The notes: a model not told the origin generated them from the letters alone. 64,000 nt of DNA from Leuconostocaceae bacterium ESL0723 (GCA_029392055.1 CP113928.1:432501-496500), one strand, 5' to 3'; positions 32,483-42,452 are shown, numbered from the stretch's first letter. A program made the numbers and translations.

Positions 32483-35400
32483 ATGACCTTAGAAATTATT
32501 ATGGACCGCGGACAGGCCGACTTTCGGGCTGACATGCTGGCAAAAATTAAGACCGATTTGGCTGAAAATCCCCAGCTGTCAGTCTATTACTTGGTGCCAA
32601 ACCACATTAAGTTTGACAGCGAAGTGGATGTCTTGCAGCGTTTTGCCACCCTAAATGGTTTCCAACCTGACCAGGTATATGCCCAAAGCCGGTTGCAGGT
32701 GTATTCGCTGAGTCGGCTAGCCTGGACCCTGCTCAACGGCGCCGGCCTCCAGCAACCACCGGTCTTGCAGACGGCCGGCCTGTACATGCTGGTTAGTCAG
32801 ATTTTAAATGAGCGGGCCGCCCAGCTGCCGGTCTTTGCCCGGATGCAAAATAAAAAAGGCTTTGTGGCAACCTTGGTAGCTCAGTTACTAGAACTGCGGG
32901 CCAGTCAGGTCAGCCCGGCCGATTTGCTGTCGATTTTAGACCAGACTGACGTTAGTGACCAGGATTACCAGTGGTACTTAAAGCAGGGGCTCGACCAGAA
33001 GCTTCGCGACCTGTCGGTGGTCAGTGAGGCCTTTAACCAGGCCCTGGGGGACCAGTGGTTAACCAGCCAGGACGTCCTGGCCGACTTTGCCAGTAAAATC
33101 AGCCACCTGAACCTAGAAAACGTGGCCTTTTACATCGATGGTTTCAACGGTTTTACCAATGCGGAATGGGGGATTATTCAGCAGTTAGTGGCCCATTATC
33201 CGGTGACGGTTGGCCTCTTAGGACAGGTTGACCGTCTGGGTCAGCAGGAAGAAGGCGATGTTTTTGAACGGCCAATGACAACTGCCCAGCGCTTAATTGC
33301 AACGGCTAAGCAGGCCCAAATTCCCTATGAAATCCAGGCCGCTAAGCACCAGCGCCCCCTGTCTGATAGCCTGGCAGCCAGCCTATCGGCCTGGGCACAT
33401 CTCGGTCAGTACCAGTCCCTGCCACTTGTCCAACAACCAGACCAGTTATCCGCCTTTGTGGCCGAGAATTCGGTTACTGAATTAGAGGAGGTGGCCCGAC
33501 GAATCCGGCGGTCGCTAGCAGCTGACCCCAGCCTGCGCCTAAAGGATATCTTGATTGTGGCCCGAGACCTGGACCCCTACACAACACAGATTCCAACTGT
33601 GATGGACCAGTTTGACCTGCCTTATTTTTTGGATAACGACCTGAAAATGGCAAACCATCCCATCGTGGAGCTGGTCACCAACCTTTTAAAACCTAAAAAC
33701 CAGTTATTCTACCACCAGAACCTGCTGGCCATCCTCAAAACCGGCTATGTCCGTCCCCACCAGGGGCCAGAGGCGGTCGCCGAAGATGAGTACTTTGAAG
33801 CGGTTGATTATTTAGAAAATTACGTGCTTGGACACCAGCCCAGTGCCCAGCGTTGGCTGGATTACCGCCAGCCCTTTGCCCTTTATGAGTTGGATCGCAA
33901 CGATGATGAGACCGACCTGAGTTCGGATGCGGTTGTGAACCGGCGGATTAACATTATCCGTCAGTTCATTGGCAGCGCCCTCCAAGACTTCGAACAGCAA
34001 TTAAGCCAGGCTGACACTATGCAGGCCGCTGCGACCGCGCTGATGGACTGGCTTAACCAGTACCGGGTCCCAGAAATGATGATGGCCCAGCGCGACCGGT
34101 GGGCTGAGCAGGGAGACCTGCAACGGGCCCAGCAGGTCGGCGAAGTTTGGCAACTCTTTGTCCAAAGTCTAGACCAAATGGTGGCCATTTCTGGGGACCA
34201 ACCCTACGACCTGAACCATTTCCGGGATAGCCTATTGGCTGGCTTTGCTGGGGCTAATTTCACCGGAATTCCCAACCAGCTTGACCAGCTCACGATTTCT
34301 GAGGCCGGCATTGTCCAAAGTCAAAATTACCGCCAGCTGTACTTTATCGGCGGTAGCCGGCAGAACCTACCGGCCCAGGTCAAGACCCGGGCGATGATTA
34401 ACGATGCGGAGCGGCTCTTAGTTCAGCCGGCCCTGGCGGAACAGGACCAGCCCCGTTACTTACAAGATACGGCCCAGCAGCAGATGGCGACTGAAAACCT
34501 GCTCTTTTATGGTGCCCTCATGGCCACCACGGAAGCCGTCACTCTGTCCTATCCGCTGATTAATGCGGCCGGCGAATTAAATGAAATTTCACCGTACTAC
34601 CAGCGCCTGCTTTATCATTTTCAAACCAGGCCCACCCCAGTACCGGCCCGTCCCAAGGACAGCCAGGACCTACTGGACCACTACGTGGGTACGGATGCAG
34701 CCACGGTTAGTCAGTTGCTCAAGCTACCGTCTAACCAGGACCACCAGCCAAGCTTTAGGACCCTGGTAAAGTTGCTGCGGGCCCAAAACCAGGGCGAGCG
34801 TCTCGAGCGGGTCTTTGCTGGTCGGGATTACCAAAACCGGGTCGTGCCGGTCAAAAAAGAACTGACCCAGCAACTTTTCCGCCTGCCCCTAAACGTCTCG
34901 ATTTCTCAGCTGGAAAGTTACTACCGCAACCCGCTGGACTATTTCCTGCGCTACGGTTTACGTCTGCAGGAACGGCCCCGCTATGAAATTAACAGCGCCC
35001 AGACTGGGACTATTTACCACGCGGTCTTAGAGGACGTGATTGGGCAATTAATCGCTAACCAGCAAAACCTGCGCGACCTCTCTGATGCTGACCTGGCCCA
35101 GCTGGTTCAGCGATCGCTTACTGGTGTTTTACAGTCACCTGAATTTGATTTGCTGACAGAAAGTGGGCAACCCCAGGCAATCAGTGCTTATTTAGCCCAA
35201 GTCAGTGACCAGCTCTTTACTCAGATGCGTCAGGCGGCGATGACCAATCAGTCGGCCCCGGCCCAGGTCGAGGCCCTCTTTGGTTTCCCCCAGGGCAAGT
35301 TGACCGGACTTAAGTTTAAGGACCAGGGCAACCAGGTCCTAGTCCGGGGAAAGCTGGACCGCTTGGACCGGCAAGATCCCGCTGGTCAGTATGGCACGAT

Positions 35401-35998
35401 TATCGACTACAAGACCAATGGTAAGGAATTTGACTGGGGCCAGGCCTATGATGGTTTGCAGATGCAGCTGTTAACTTACTGGCAGGCGGCCCAGAAAAAC
35501 CACGGTAACCTGAGTATGGGGCAGATTAGCGGGGCCTTCTTTGCCCCAATCCAGGGTAAAGTGCGGCCGATTAAGGACTTCAAGGGTGACCTGAACGCCA
35601 TGCTAGCCGGGCAGACCGACCCAGCCCAGTTCAAGTATCGCGGTCTATTTTTGGCTGAGGATGCCTATTTGGATAACTTGGCCCAGGTTGATCCGGGTCA
35701 AAGTGCGACCCACTACCAGCTGCAAAGAAAGGCTGACGGTTCCTTGGCCAGCCGCAGTGATGGGGTGGCACCGGCTGACTTAGAACGGCTCTTGGACCGT
35801 AACCAGGAAAATATTATCCAGGCTAGCCGTCAGGTGGCCGCTGGTCATTTCCCACTCAACCCGGTCCAGTCCAGTCTGCAATACAGTCCTTACCGTGACA
35901 TTTTGCGCTTTGACCGCGCCCTGGGAGACCAGTACCGGCCAGTCACAAAAAACAACAAGGCTGCCATCATTAAGCGCCTAAAGGAGGAGCAAGAATAG
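32483..35998 (+). CDS. rexB: ATP-dependent nuclease subunit B (RexB/AddB)
   Basis: RexB is the nuclease subunit of the RexAB (AddAB) complex that resects double-strand breaks for recombination. The 1171-residue protein has an inactivated helicase-like N-terminal half and a C-terminal PD-(D/E)XK nuclease with DYKTNGKEFDWG near residue 975. No Walker A motif is seen at the N terminus, and I found no cysteine in the whole protein. The iron-sulfur cluster of Bacillus AddB is therefore absent, as in the RexB branch. It overlaps rexA. Confidence 0.93.
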   Translation: MTLEIIMDRGQADFRADMLAKIKTDLAENPQLSVYYLVPNHIKFDSEVDVLQRFATLNGFQPDQVYAQSRLQVYSLSRLAWTLLNGAGLQQPPVLQTAGLYMLVSQILNERAAQLPVFARMQNKKGFVATLVAQLLELRASQVSPADLLSILDQTDVSDQDYQWYLKQGLDQKLRDLSVVSEAFNQALGDQWLTSQDVLADFASKISHLNLENVAFYIDGFNGFTNAEWGIIQQLVAHYPVTVGLLGQVDRLGQQEEGDVFERPMTTAQRLIATAKQAQIPYEIQAAKHQRPLSDSLAASLSAWAHLGQYQSLPLVQQPDQLSAFVAENSVTELEEVARRIRRSLAADPSLRLKDILIVARDLDPYTTQIPTVMDQFDLPYFLDNDLKMANHPIVELVTNLLKPKNQLFYHQNLLAILKTGYVRPHQGPEAVAEDEYFEAVDYLENYVLGHQPSAQRWLDYRQPFALYELDRNDDETDLSSDAVVNRRINIIRQFIGSALQDFEQQLSQADTMQAAATALMDWLNQYRVPEMMMAQRDRWAEQGDLQRAQQVGEVWQLFVQSLDQMVAISGDQPYDLNHFRDSLLAGFAGANFTGIPNQLDQLTISEAGIVQSQNYRQLYFIGGSRQNLPAQVKTRAMINDAERLLVQPALAEQDQPRYLQDTAQQQMATENLLFYGALMATTEAVTLSYPLINAAGELNEISPYYQRLLYHFQTRPTPVPARPKDSQDLLDHYVGTDAATVSQLLKLPSNQDHQPSFRTLVKLLRAQNQGERLERVFAGRDYQNRVVPVKKELTQQLFRLPLNVSISQLESYYRNPLDYFLRYGLRLQERPRYEINSAQTGTIYHAVLEDVIGQLIANQQNLRDLSDADLAQLVQRSLTGVLQSPEFDLLTESGQPQAISAYLAQVSDQLFTQMRQAAMTNQSAPAQVEALFGFPQGKLTGLKFKDQGNQVLVRGKLDRLDRQDPAGQYGTIIDYKTNGKEFDWGQAYDGLQMQLLTYWQAAQKNHGNLSMGQISGAFFAPIQGKVRPIKDFKGDLNAMLAGQTDPAQFKYRGLFLAEDAYLDNLAQVDPGQSATHYQLQRKADGSLASRSDGVAPADLERLLDRNQENIIQASRQVAAGHFPLNPVQSSLQYSPYRDILRFDRALGDQYRPVTKNNKAAIIKRLKEEQE

Positions 35999-38900
35999 TG
36001 GCAAAGCAATTCACCCCCAAACAAGCCCAGGCCATTGAGGCCGATGGGCATGATATTTTGGTGGCCGCTTCGGCTGGTTCCGGTAAAACCACCGTCTTAA
36101 TTGAGCGCCTCCTGCGTAAAATTTTGGCCGGTCAGAGCGTTAATTCGGTCCTGATGGTGACCTTTACCAACGCCGCGGCGGCCGAAATGAAGGCCCGGCT
36201 GGAAAGTGCCCTCCAAGAAGCCCTAAGTCAAACCCAGGACCCAGTGCTGCAGAAGCACCTGCGCCAGCAGCTGACCCTGCTCTCGGTGGCCCACATTTCC
36301 ACGATTGATGCCTTTGCCCTCCACCTGATTGAGCAGTACTACTACAAGATTGGGCTCGACCCCCAGTTTCGGCTCTTATCGGATACGGCCGAACGGGAAA
36401 TGCTGCGCCAGGAAGTCATCGGTGAACTCTTCAGTCAGCACTACGACCAGGACCAGCCTGGTTATCCTGATTTCATTGACCTGGTCAATAATTTTGGGAA
36501 CCCGAACCAGGATACGGCCCTCAAGGAAGCAGTTTTAAAGCTGGCGGACTTCGCCGAGGCTCGGCCGGATGGGGCCCAGTGGCTGGCTGGTTTAGCCCAG
36601 GGTTCTGATAGCTCAAAATCACTGACTGAAACTGACCTTTACCAGGATTATCTTTATCCCAGTCTGCTCAGTGAAATTAACCGCTACCTGGCCAATGCTG
36701 ATCAGCTGTTAGCTAGGGTAGGCGGCCAGGAAGCCCTCAAAAAAACCGAAGCTGGCCTGACGACCTTAAAGGATTACCTGGGGGAACTTAAGGCCGCCTT
36801 AAGTGGCAGCTGGGATCAGATTCAGGCGATCTTGAACAACCCACCCAAGCTGACTTTGGAAAAGAAGAACAGCAAGGGGGTTAAGGATGACCCCACCTTA
36901 ATCAACCTACTCCAGGAGGCGACTGACCTTAAAAATGACCTGGTCAGCAGCAAGGGTCTGGTCAACGACCTAACTTCATCCTACTTTCTCTTTAACGAAG
37001 GCCAGTGGCAGTTAGTTAACCAGCACGGGGCCCGGCTAACCAAGACCCTGGTCAACCTGACCCGCCAGTTCCAGACCGCCTTTACTGAACGGAAGCGGGC
37101 CGACCAACTCCTAGACTTTGCCGATTTGGTTACCCTGGCCCTGCAAATTCTGGACCAAGACGACCTGCAATCTTTGATTCAAAGCCAGTTTGCCGAAATC
37201 ATGGTTGATGAGTACCAAGACATTAACCAGTTGCAGGAAAGTCTGCTCCAAAAGCTATCTAACGGCCGCAATCTCTACATGGTTGGTGACGTTAAGCAGA
37301 GTATTTACGGTTTCCGCCAGGCCGATCCGAGCCTCTTTTCAACCAAGTACCGGAACTTTGCCCAGGCCGATAATCCCAATGAACGGATTGAACTGGCGGA
37401 AAATTTCCGGTCCCAGAAGAACGTGGCCGGCATCACCAACCTGGTCTTTACCCAATTAATGGACCAGGAACTGGGTGACATTCCTTACCAGGACGCCGCC
37501 CGTCTGATTGCTAAGGCCGATTTTCCTAGCTCAGTGCCACCAGTTTTTGACCTGGATCTAATTCAGTTGGACCAGGACGAAGAAGCCGTTAGTGAACAGG
37601 GTGGCGACAAGCGCACGGTCCAGTACCAGCACCTGGCTGCCAAGATTAAGGATTTGATGGCCAATGGGTCGGTTTATGATCAGGGCGAGGGGACTAAGCG
37701 CCCAGTCCGTTTCAGTGACATTGCCATTTTGACCCGGTCCAAGGGTGGCTATGTTGAGCTAATTCGGGCCCTTAACCAGGCTCAGATTCCAGTTCAAGCC
37801 GGTGGGGCCGGTGATTACTTCCAAACCATGGAAATTTACATTGTCTTAGATGTACTTAAAATCTTAGACAACCCCCACCAAGACATTCCCTTAGCGGCGA
37901 TTTTAAGGGCGCCGATGTTTGGCTTTGATGAAAACGACCTGGCTGAAATTCGGTTAGCTGATCCCGACCATGACTTTTGGACCGCCTTTACAGCCTATGC
38001 CAAGGAGGATGAGCGGGCCCAAGCCATCTTAGCCCAGCTCCAATCTTGGCAGCAGCTAGCCCGCCAAAATGATTTGGTCGGTACCCTGCGGGCCATCTAT
38101 GAGCAGACCGGCTGGTTGGATTACGTGGGGGCCATGCCCGGTGGCGCCCAGCGCCAGGCCAACCTGCAGGCCCTGTACCGCTATGCCGAAGGTTTCCAGG
38201 AAAACCAGCATGCCGGTCTCTTCCGCTTTATCCGCTACGTTGAACTCTTGCAGGATAGTGGTGGTGACTTGGGCGAGGTCAGTCAGGAAACCGAAGAAGA
38301 AGCGGTCAGCCTGATGACCATCCATGCCTCCAAGGGGCTGGAATTTCCAGTTGTCATCCTCCCCGAATTTGAAAAGAAGTTTAATGTCAGTGATCAGCAG
38401 GGGACCTTCCTCCTGCAAAAGGATGCCGGCATTGGGCTGGACTACGTTCAAAAACAGGCCGGCGTTAAGATGCCAACCCTGACCAAATTAGCGGTCAAGG
38501 CCGCCTTGAAACAGCAGGCTTGGTCAGAAGAAATGCGGCTTTTGTACGTGGCCCTAACCCGGGCCAAGCAGCAGTTATATGTCATTGGGGCCGTCAATGT
38601 CGATGACGAGGAACTAAGTAAGGGTAATCTGGCTGGTCTTTGGAACCAGGGCCGGCAGAGTCAGGGGCAGTTTTTGCCCGTGGATTTGCGTCTGCAGGCC
38701 GTTAGTTACCTAGACTGGTTGATTCTAAGCCTGGCTAGGACCGGTAATCCGGTCCTAGAAGACTGGTTTAGTGCCAGTCTGACCGACCTAGGTCCGGCTG
38801 CTTCCTTGGGCGACCAAAGTCCAACCGATGTCAATGTTTCGGTCCAACTCATTCCAGCTAGTGAGATTAGCCAGGCTGAAACCAAGCGCCAGGTCCGCCA

Positions 38901-39744
38901 GGCTGAGCCCGCCGACCTGGAAGGCTTGTGGACGCCGGGCGCCGAGGTTGAGCGGGCTAAAGAAATTCTTTCTTACCGTTACCCGCATCCAGTCGCCACC
39001 CAGACGGCAGCCTACCAGTCAGTTAGTGAGGCCAAACGCCTCTTTGAAGACCCAGACCGTCAGCATCTGGTCTCGGTTTCAGTCGATGAAAGTGGTGACC
39101 TCAAAAAGGCGGGGCCGGTCTTTACCGACCAACTGCCCCAGCCAGCCTTTATGGAAAGTGGCCAGCAAAAGCCTTCCCGGGCCGCGGTAGGAACCGCTAC
39201 CCACCTCATCTTGCAACTGTTAGACTTTAGCCAACCCAATACCGAGGCTGACCTAGAGACGTTGCTCAACCAGTTAGTCGACCAGGGCCGAATTAGCACG
39301 GCGGTGGCCGACCTCGTTAACCTGGGACAGATTGAACGGTTTTTGCAGTCCGACTTTGCTCAGCGAGTGGCCCGTCACCAGGCTAGCCTTCACCAGGAGG
39401 CCACCTTTGCCATGTTGATGCCGGCCGTAGACCTCTACCAAAATCCGAGTGCAGTTGACTTGCAGGCTGATTTAGGTTCGGACCAGATTTTAGTTCATGG
39501 TATTATTGACGGGTACTATATAGACCATCAGCACCATACCGTGCACCTCTTTGACTATAAGACCGACTACGTCCGTCCGGGCAACCGGCGTGCGGATTTG
39601 GAAAAGATCCGGCGACGTTATTACGGTCAGCTGCGGCTTTACCAACAGGCCCTGCAGCAAGAATATCCGGACTACCAAGTCCAACCACCCCAGATAATCG
39701 CCCTCAGTAGTGGGGATGTAATTACCCTAGATAAGGAGCAGTGA
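35998..39744 (+). CDS. rexA: ATP-dependent helicase/nuclease subunit A (RexA/AddA)
   Basis: RexA is the UvrD-type helicase and nuclease partner of RexB. The 1248-residue protein has Walker A ASAGSGKTT near residue 25, FTNAAAAEMKARL, the DEYQDINQLQ Walker B region, LLYVALTRAK and a C-terminal nuclease centre with HLFDYKTD. The start is a GTG that shares its base with the rexB stop. It overlaps the rhomboid gene by four bases. Confidence 0.96.
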   Translation: MAKQFTPKQAQAIEADGHDILVAASAGSGKTTVLIERLLRKILAGQSVNSVLMVTFTNAAAAEMKARLESALQEALSQTQDPVLQKHLRQQLTLLSVAHISTIDAFALHLIEQYYYKIGLDPQFRLLSDTAEREMLRQEVIGELFSQHYDQDQPGYPDFIDLVNNFGNPNQDTALKEAVLKLADFAEARPDGAQWLAGLAQGSDSSKSLTETDLYQDYLYPSLLSEINRYLANADQLLARVGGQEALKKTEAGLTTLKDYLGELKAALSGSWDQIQAILNNPPKLTLEKKNSKGVKDDPTLINLLQEATDLKNDLVSSKGLVNDLTSSYFLFNEGQWQLVNQHGARLTKTLVNLTRQFQTAFTERKRADQLLDFADLVTLALQILDQDDLQSLIQSQFAEIMVDEYQDINQLQESLLQKLSNGRNLYMVGDVKQSIYGFRQADPSLFSTKYRNFAQADNPNERIELAENFRSQKNVAGITNLVFTQLMDQELGDIPYQDAARLIAKADFPSSVPPVFDLDLIQLDQDEEAVSEQGGDKRTVQYQHLAAKIKDLMANGSVYDQGEGTKRPVRFSDIAILTRSKGGYVELIRALNQAQIPVQAGGAGDYFQTMEIYIVLDVLKILDNPHQDIPLAAILRAPMFGFDENDLAEIRLADPDHDFWTAFTAYAKEDERAQAILAQLQSWQQLARQNDLVGTLRAIYEQTGWLDYVGAMPGGAQRQANLQALYRYAEGFQENQHAGLFRFIRYVELLQDSGGDLGEVSQETEEEAVSLMTIHASKGLEFPVVILPEFEKKFNVSDQQGTFLLQKDAGIGLDYVQKQAGVKMPTLTKLAVKAALKQQAWSEEMRLLYVALTRAKQQLYVIGAVNVDDEELSKGNLAGLWNQGRQSQGQFLPVDLRLQAVSYLDWLILSLARTGNPVLEDWFSASLTDLGPAASLGDQSPTDVNVSVQLIPASEISQAETKRQVRQAEPADLEGLWTPGAEVERAKEILSYRYPHPVATQTAAYQSVSEAKRLFEDPDRQHLVSVSVDESGDLKKAGPVFTDQLPQPAFMESGQQKPSRAAVGTATHLILQLLDFSQPNTEADLETLLNQLVDQGRISTAVADLVNLGQIERFLQSDFAQRVARHQASLHQEATFAMLMPAVDLYQNPSAVDLQADLGSDQILVHGIIDGYYIDHQHHTVHLFDYKTDYVRPGNRRADLEKIRRRYYGQLRLYQQALQQEYPDYQVQPPQIIALSSGDVITLDKEQ

Positions 39745-40418
39745 TGGCCCAACAACAGCAAGCAGGACCGGTCACTAAGATTTTGGTCGGGCTGACCTGC
39801 CTGGTCTTTGCCGCTGAAATTTTTTTCAGTCATAATCAACCCGATAACGGTATTTTTTTGATGCAGTTTGGCGCTAAGTTTGGCCCCTTAATTACTAATG
39901 GCCACCAGTACTGGCGCTTGCTCACCCCAATCTTTTTGCATGCCGGCTGGATGCACATTATCACCAACATGATTACCCTCTGGTTCATCGGGCCGGTAGC
40001 TGAGCGGGACTTTGGTCCCTACCGTTTCTTGGCCATTTACCTTGGCGGTGGGGTAGTTGGTAACTTACTTTCCTATCTTTGTGCGCCGCTGGTGATCAGC
40101 GTTGGGGCCTCTTCGGCCATCTTTGCCGTCTTTGGCGCGCTTTTGATTTACACCGTGCGCCGGCGTAAGAATCCAGATATTGTCGGCCAGGGCCGGATTC
40201 TAGGCGCCTTTGTGGCCCTGAATTTGATTGTTAGTTTTACTTCCAGTGAAATTGACCTCTGGGGCCATATTGGTGGCTTAATTGGCGGTGTGGCGCTGGG
40301 CATTGGCTTAGGCTTTAGCCGGCGTGGTGATGATTTTTCACCACTGGCTCGGGGTCTAACCCTGGCAGCCTTACTGATTGCGGTGGCCGCCACCATTTAC
40401 TGGACCGGTTTTGCCTAG
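39741..40418 (+). CDS. Rhomboid family intramembrane serine protease
   Basis: This 225-residue membrane protein has six or so hydrophobic segments and both catalytic residues: the Ser of GASSAIFA and the His of GHIGGLIGG. The WMHIITNM segment in loop 1 is typical of active rhomboids. It is much shorter than Bacillus GluP, lacking the extra N-terminal domain. It precedes yqgQ and glcK, the usual gluP-yqgQ-glcK order. Confidence 0.93.
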   Translation: MMAQQQQAGPVTKILVGLTCLVFAAEIFFSHNQPDNGIFLMQFGAKFGPLITNGHQYWRLLTPIFLHAGWMHIITNMITLWFIGPVAERDFGPYRFLAIYLGGGVVGNLLSYLCAPLVISVGASSAIFAVFGALLIYTVRRRKNPDIVGQGRILGAFVALNLIVSFTSSEIDLWGHIGGLIGGVALGIGLGFSRRGDDFSPLARGLTLAALLIAVAATIYWTGFA

Positions 40419-40426
40419 GAGGTCCT

Positions 40427-40633
40427 ATGAATACTTTTTACGATGTTTTACAGTATCTCAAAAAATTTGGGGTCTATATTCATGTGGGTCGCCGGCTCTG
40501 GGACATTGAAATGGCGGCCTTAGAAGTTGATAATTTACGGCGGGCCGATGTGCTCTCTGATAAGGATTATGCCGCGATGAAGCTGGTGTTACGCCATGAG
40601 CATGAGCAGGAAAGTCAGCATCCGAGCGACTAG
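40427..40633 (+). CDS. yqgQ: YqgQ family protein
   Basis: This 68-residue small protein (FYDVLQYLKKFGVYIHVGRR) matches the YqgQ family, which is found upstream of glucokinase in Firmicutes. Its function is unknown. Confidence 0.92.
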   Translation: MNTFYDVLQYLKKFGVYIHVGRRLWDIEMAALEVDNLRRADVLSDKDYAAMKLVLRHEHEQESQHPSD

Positions 40634-40645
40634 GAAAATGTATTT

Positions 40646-40659
40646 TGAAAACGCTTGCA
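40646..40659 (+). promoter_or_regulatory. cre site (CcpA operator) overlapping the glcK -35
   Basis: TGAAAACGCTTGCA matches the catabolite-responsive element consensus at all positions. It overlaps the glcK promoter -35 (TTGCAT, 40655-40660); the -10 is TAAAAT (40679-40684), 18 bases on. CcpA binding here would be expected to repress this promoter. Confidence 0.85.
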
Positions 40660-40684
40660 TAACCGTATTTTAATCTGCTAAAAT
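40655..40684 (+). promoter_or_regulatory. Promoter of glcK
   Basis: -35 TTGCAT and -10 TAAAAT lie 18 bases apart, downstream of yqgQ, with the cre site across the -35. glcK therefore has its own promoter besides any readthrough. Confidence 0.75.
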
Positions 40685-40700
40685 GGGCCTGTAATAAGCA

Positions 40701-40746
40701 AAGGAGGAAGTGTCGGTTGGTCCCTTGACTGGCACGGCATAAGTTT
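40701..40746 (+). promoter_or_regulatory. glcK leader: distant ribosome binding site with intervening hairpin
   Basis: The strong site AAGGAGG (40701-40707) lies 39 bases upstream of the glcK ATG, and no other site precedes the ATG. GTGTCGGT (40710-40717) can pair with ACTGGCAC (40728-40735), forming an 8-bp hairpin that would bring the site to about 13 bases from the start. A 10-codon ORF from GTG 40710 to TAA 40742 is an alternative reading. Confidence 0.55.
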
Positions 40747-41727
40747 ATGGCAAAGGATAAATTAATTGGTGTTGACCTCGGCGGTACCACCATTAAGTTT
40801 GCGATTTTGACTGAAGAAGGTGAAGTTCAGCAAAAATGGTCCATTCAGACGAATGTCTTGGATGGCGGCGCACACATTGTGCCAGACATTGTTCAGTCGA
40901 TTAACCACCACTTGGACATTTACCAGCTTAGTCCCGACCGTATTATCGGGATTGGCATGGGAACGCCAGGCACAGTTAACCGGGAAACCGGCACGGTTCG
41001 TGGGGCTTACAACCTAAACTGGGCTGACGAACAGCCGGTCCGTCAACAGATTGAAGACGGTACCAACTTCTCCGTGAACATCGACAACGATGCCAACGTG
41101 GCCGCCCTCGGGGAGGCCTGGAAGGGTGCCGGTAATAATGATAACGAGGTTTCCTTTATGACCCTGGGAACCGGTGTTGGCGGTGGTCTGGTGGCCAATG
41201 GTAAGTTGATTCACGGTAAGGCTGGTGCCGGTGGTGAGGTTGGCCACATCGTGGTTGAGCCAAACGGCTACCTTTGTACCTGTGGCAACCGCGGCTGCCT
41301 GGAGCAGTATGCTTCAGCGACCGGAGTTGTTCACCTGGCCCAGGACTTTGCCGAGCAGTACGTCGGTGATTCCCAGCTGAAGAAGATGATTGATGATGGC
41401 GAAGAAGTCACTTCTAAGATTGTCTTTGATTTGGCTAAGGAAGGTGACTTCCTGGCGAACGAAACGGTTGATAAGGTGGCTTACTACCTTGGCTTTGCGG
41501 CCGCAGCTATTTCTAACATTTTGAACCCTTCTGCCATCGTCATCGGTGGTGGGGTGGCCGCTGCCGGTGAGTTCCTGCGTGAGCGCATCGAACGTAACTG
41601 GTCGCCTTTCGCCTTTCCAACGGTGCGTAATAGCACGGTGGTGAAGTTGGCTGAACTTGGTAACGATGCCGGTGTCATTGGTGCCGCTTCTCTGGCCCGC
41701 CCAGAAAAGCCAGCCCAAGAATCTTAA
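40747..41727 (+). CDS. glcK: ROK family glucokinase
   Basis: GlcK phosphorylates glucose that enters by non-PTS routes. The 326-residue ROK protein has the ATP-binding GVDLGGTTIKF at the N terminus and the zinc-binding CTCGNRGC motif near residue 177. The sugar-binding segment includes GEVGHIVVEPNG. It has its own promoter with a cre site and an unusual leader. A terminator follows. Confidence 0.95.
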   Translation: MAKDKLIGVDLGGTTIKFAILTEEGEVQQKWSIQTNVLDGGAHIVPDIVQSINHHLDIYQLSPDRIIGIGMGTPGTVNRETGTVRGAYNLNWADEQPVRQQIEDGTNFSVNIDNDANVAALGEAWKGAGNNDNEVSFMTLGTGVGGGLVANGKLIHGKAGAGGEVGHIVVEPNGYLCTCGNRGCLEQYASATGVVHLAQDFAEQYVGDSQLKKMIDDGEEVTSKIVFDLAKEGDFLANETVDKVAYYLGFAAAAISNILNPSAIVIGGGVAAAGEFLRERIERNWSPFAFPTVRNSTVVKLAELGNDAGVIGAASLARPEKPAQES

Positions 41728-41748
41728 AAACCCGTCAGGGTTTTTTTA
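41725..41748 (+). terminator. Terminator after glcK
   Basis: AAAACCC-GTCA-GGGTTTT with a T run; the stem is short and AT-rich at its base. Confidence 0.75.
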
Positions 41749-41843
41749 TTGTCCTAATTTTAGCCCCGCCTAGTTGGCGAAAAATTATGTTAGAATACCC
41801 TTAGTGTGCAAACCACCAGAACCAGGAAAGGGGGGGTGGTCAG

Positions 41844-42419
41844 ATGAATTGGGATGCCTTTTTTATCCCCTATATCCAGGCCGTGGCCGAGTTAAAAGTT
41901 AAACTGCGCTACCTCCGCCTGGCTCCCCAGGGAGCTGGCAGCGGTCCGGTGGAATTTGTGACCGGCCGGGTCAAGTCCCGGGCCTCAATCGAAGAAAAAA
42001 TTGTCCGGCGCCATCTGAGTGAAGACCGCTTGGCCTTGGACCTCCAAGATATTGCCGGCGTGCGGATTATGACCCGCTATGTTCAAGATATTTACCAAGT
42101 GGTAGAAATTTTACGGAAGCGGACCGATTTTCAAATCCTAGAAGAACGGGACTACGTCATGAACGCCAAACCTTCTGGTTATCGTTCTTATCACATTGTG
42201 ATCGAGTATCCGGTGGAAACCATCAGTGGGGAACGCAAGGTCCTTGCTGAGATTCAGGTCCGGACCCTGGCCATGAATTTTTGGGCCACGATTGAGCACG
42301 ACCTGCGCTATAAGCACGGCGGCGAGCTGAGTCCGGCAGTGGCCGAACAACTGACCCAGCTATCGGATGAAACCTTTAGCCTGGATCAGAAAATGAGTGA
42401 AATTAAAGAGGAACTGTAA
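41844..42419 (+). CDS. relQ: RelQ-type small alarmone synthetase
   Basis: RelQ makes (p)ppGpp by transferring pyrophosphate from ATP to GTP or GDP; it is the single-domain type without hydrolase activity. The 191-residue protein shows VKSRASIEEKI, DIAGVRIM, the PSGYRSYHIV nucleotide site and EIQVRTLAMNFWA. A site (AGGGGGGG) precedes the ATG. It heads the standard relQ-nadK-rluD-mgtE order. Confidence 0.94.
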   Translation: MNWDAFFIPYIQAVAELKVKLRYLRLAPQGAGSGPVEFVTGRVKSRASIEEKIVRRHLSEDRLALDLQDIAGVRIMTRYVQDIYQVVEILRKRTDFQILEERDYVMNAKPSGYRSYHIVIEYPVETISGERKVLAEIQVRTLAMNFWATIEHDLRYKHGGELSPAVAEQLTQLSDETFSLDQKMSEIKEEL

Positions 42420-42452
42420 GCCTCTCCGAATCAATGGGGTGGATGATTATTT

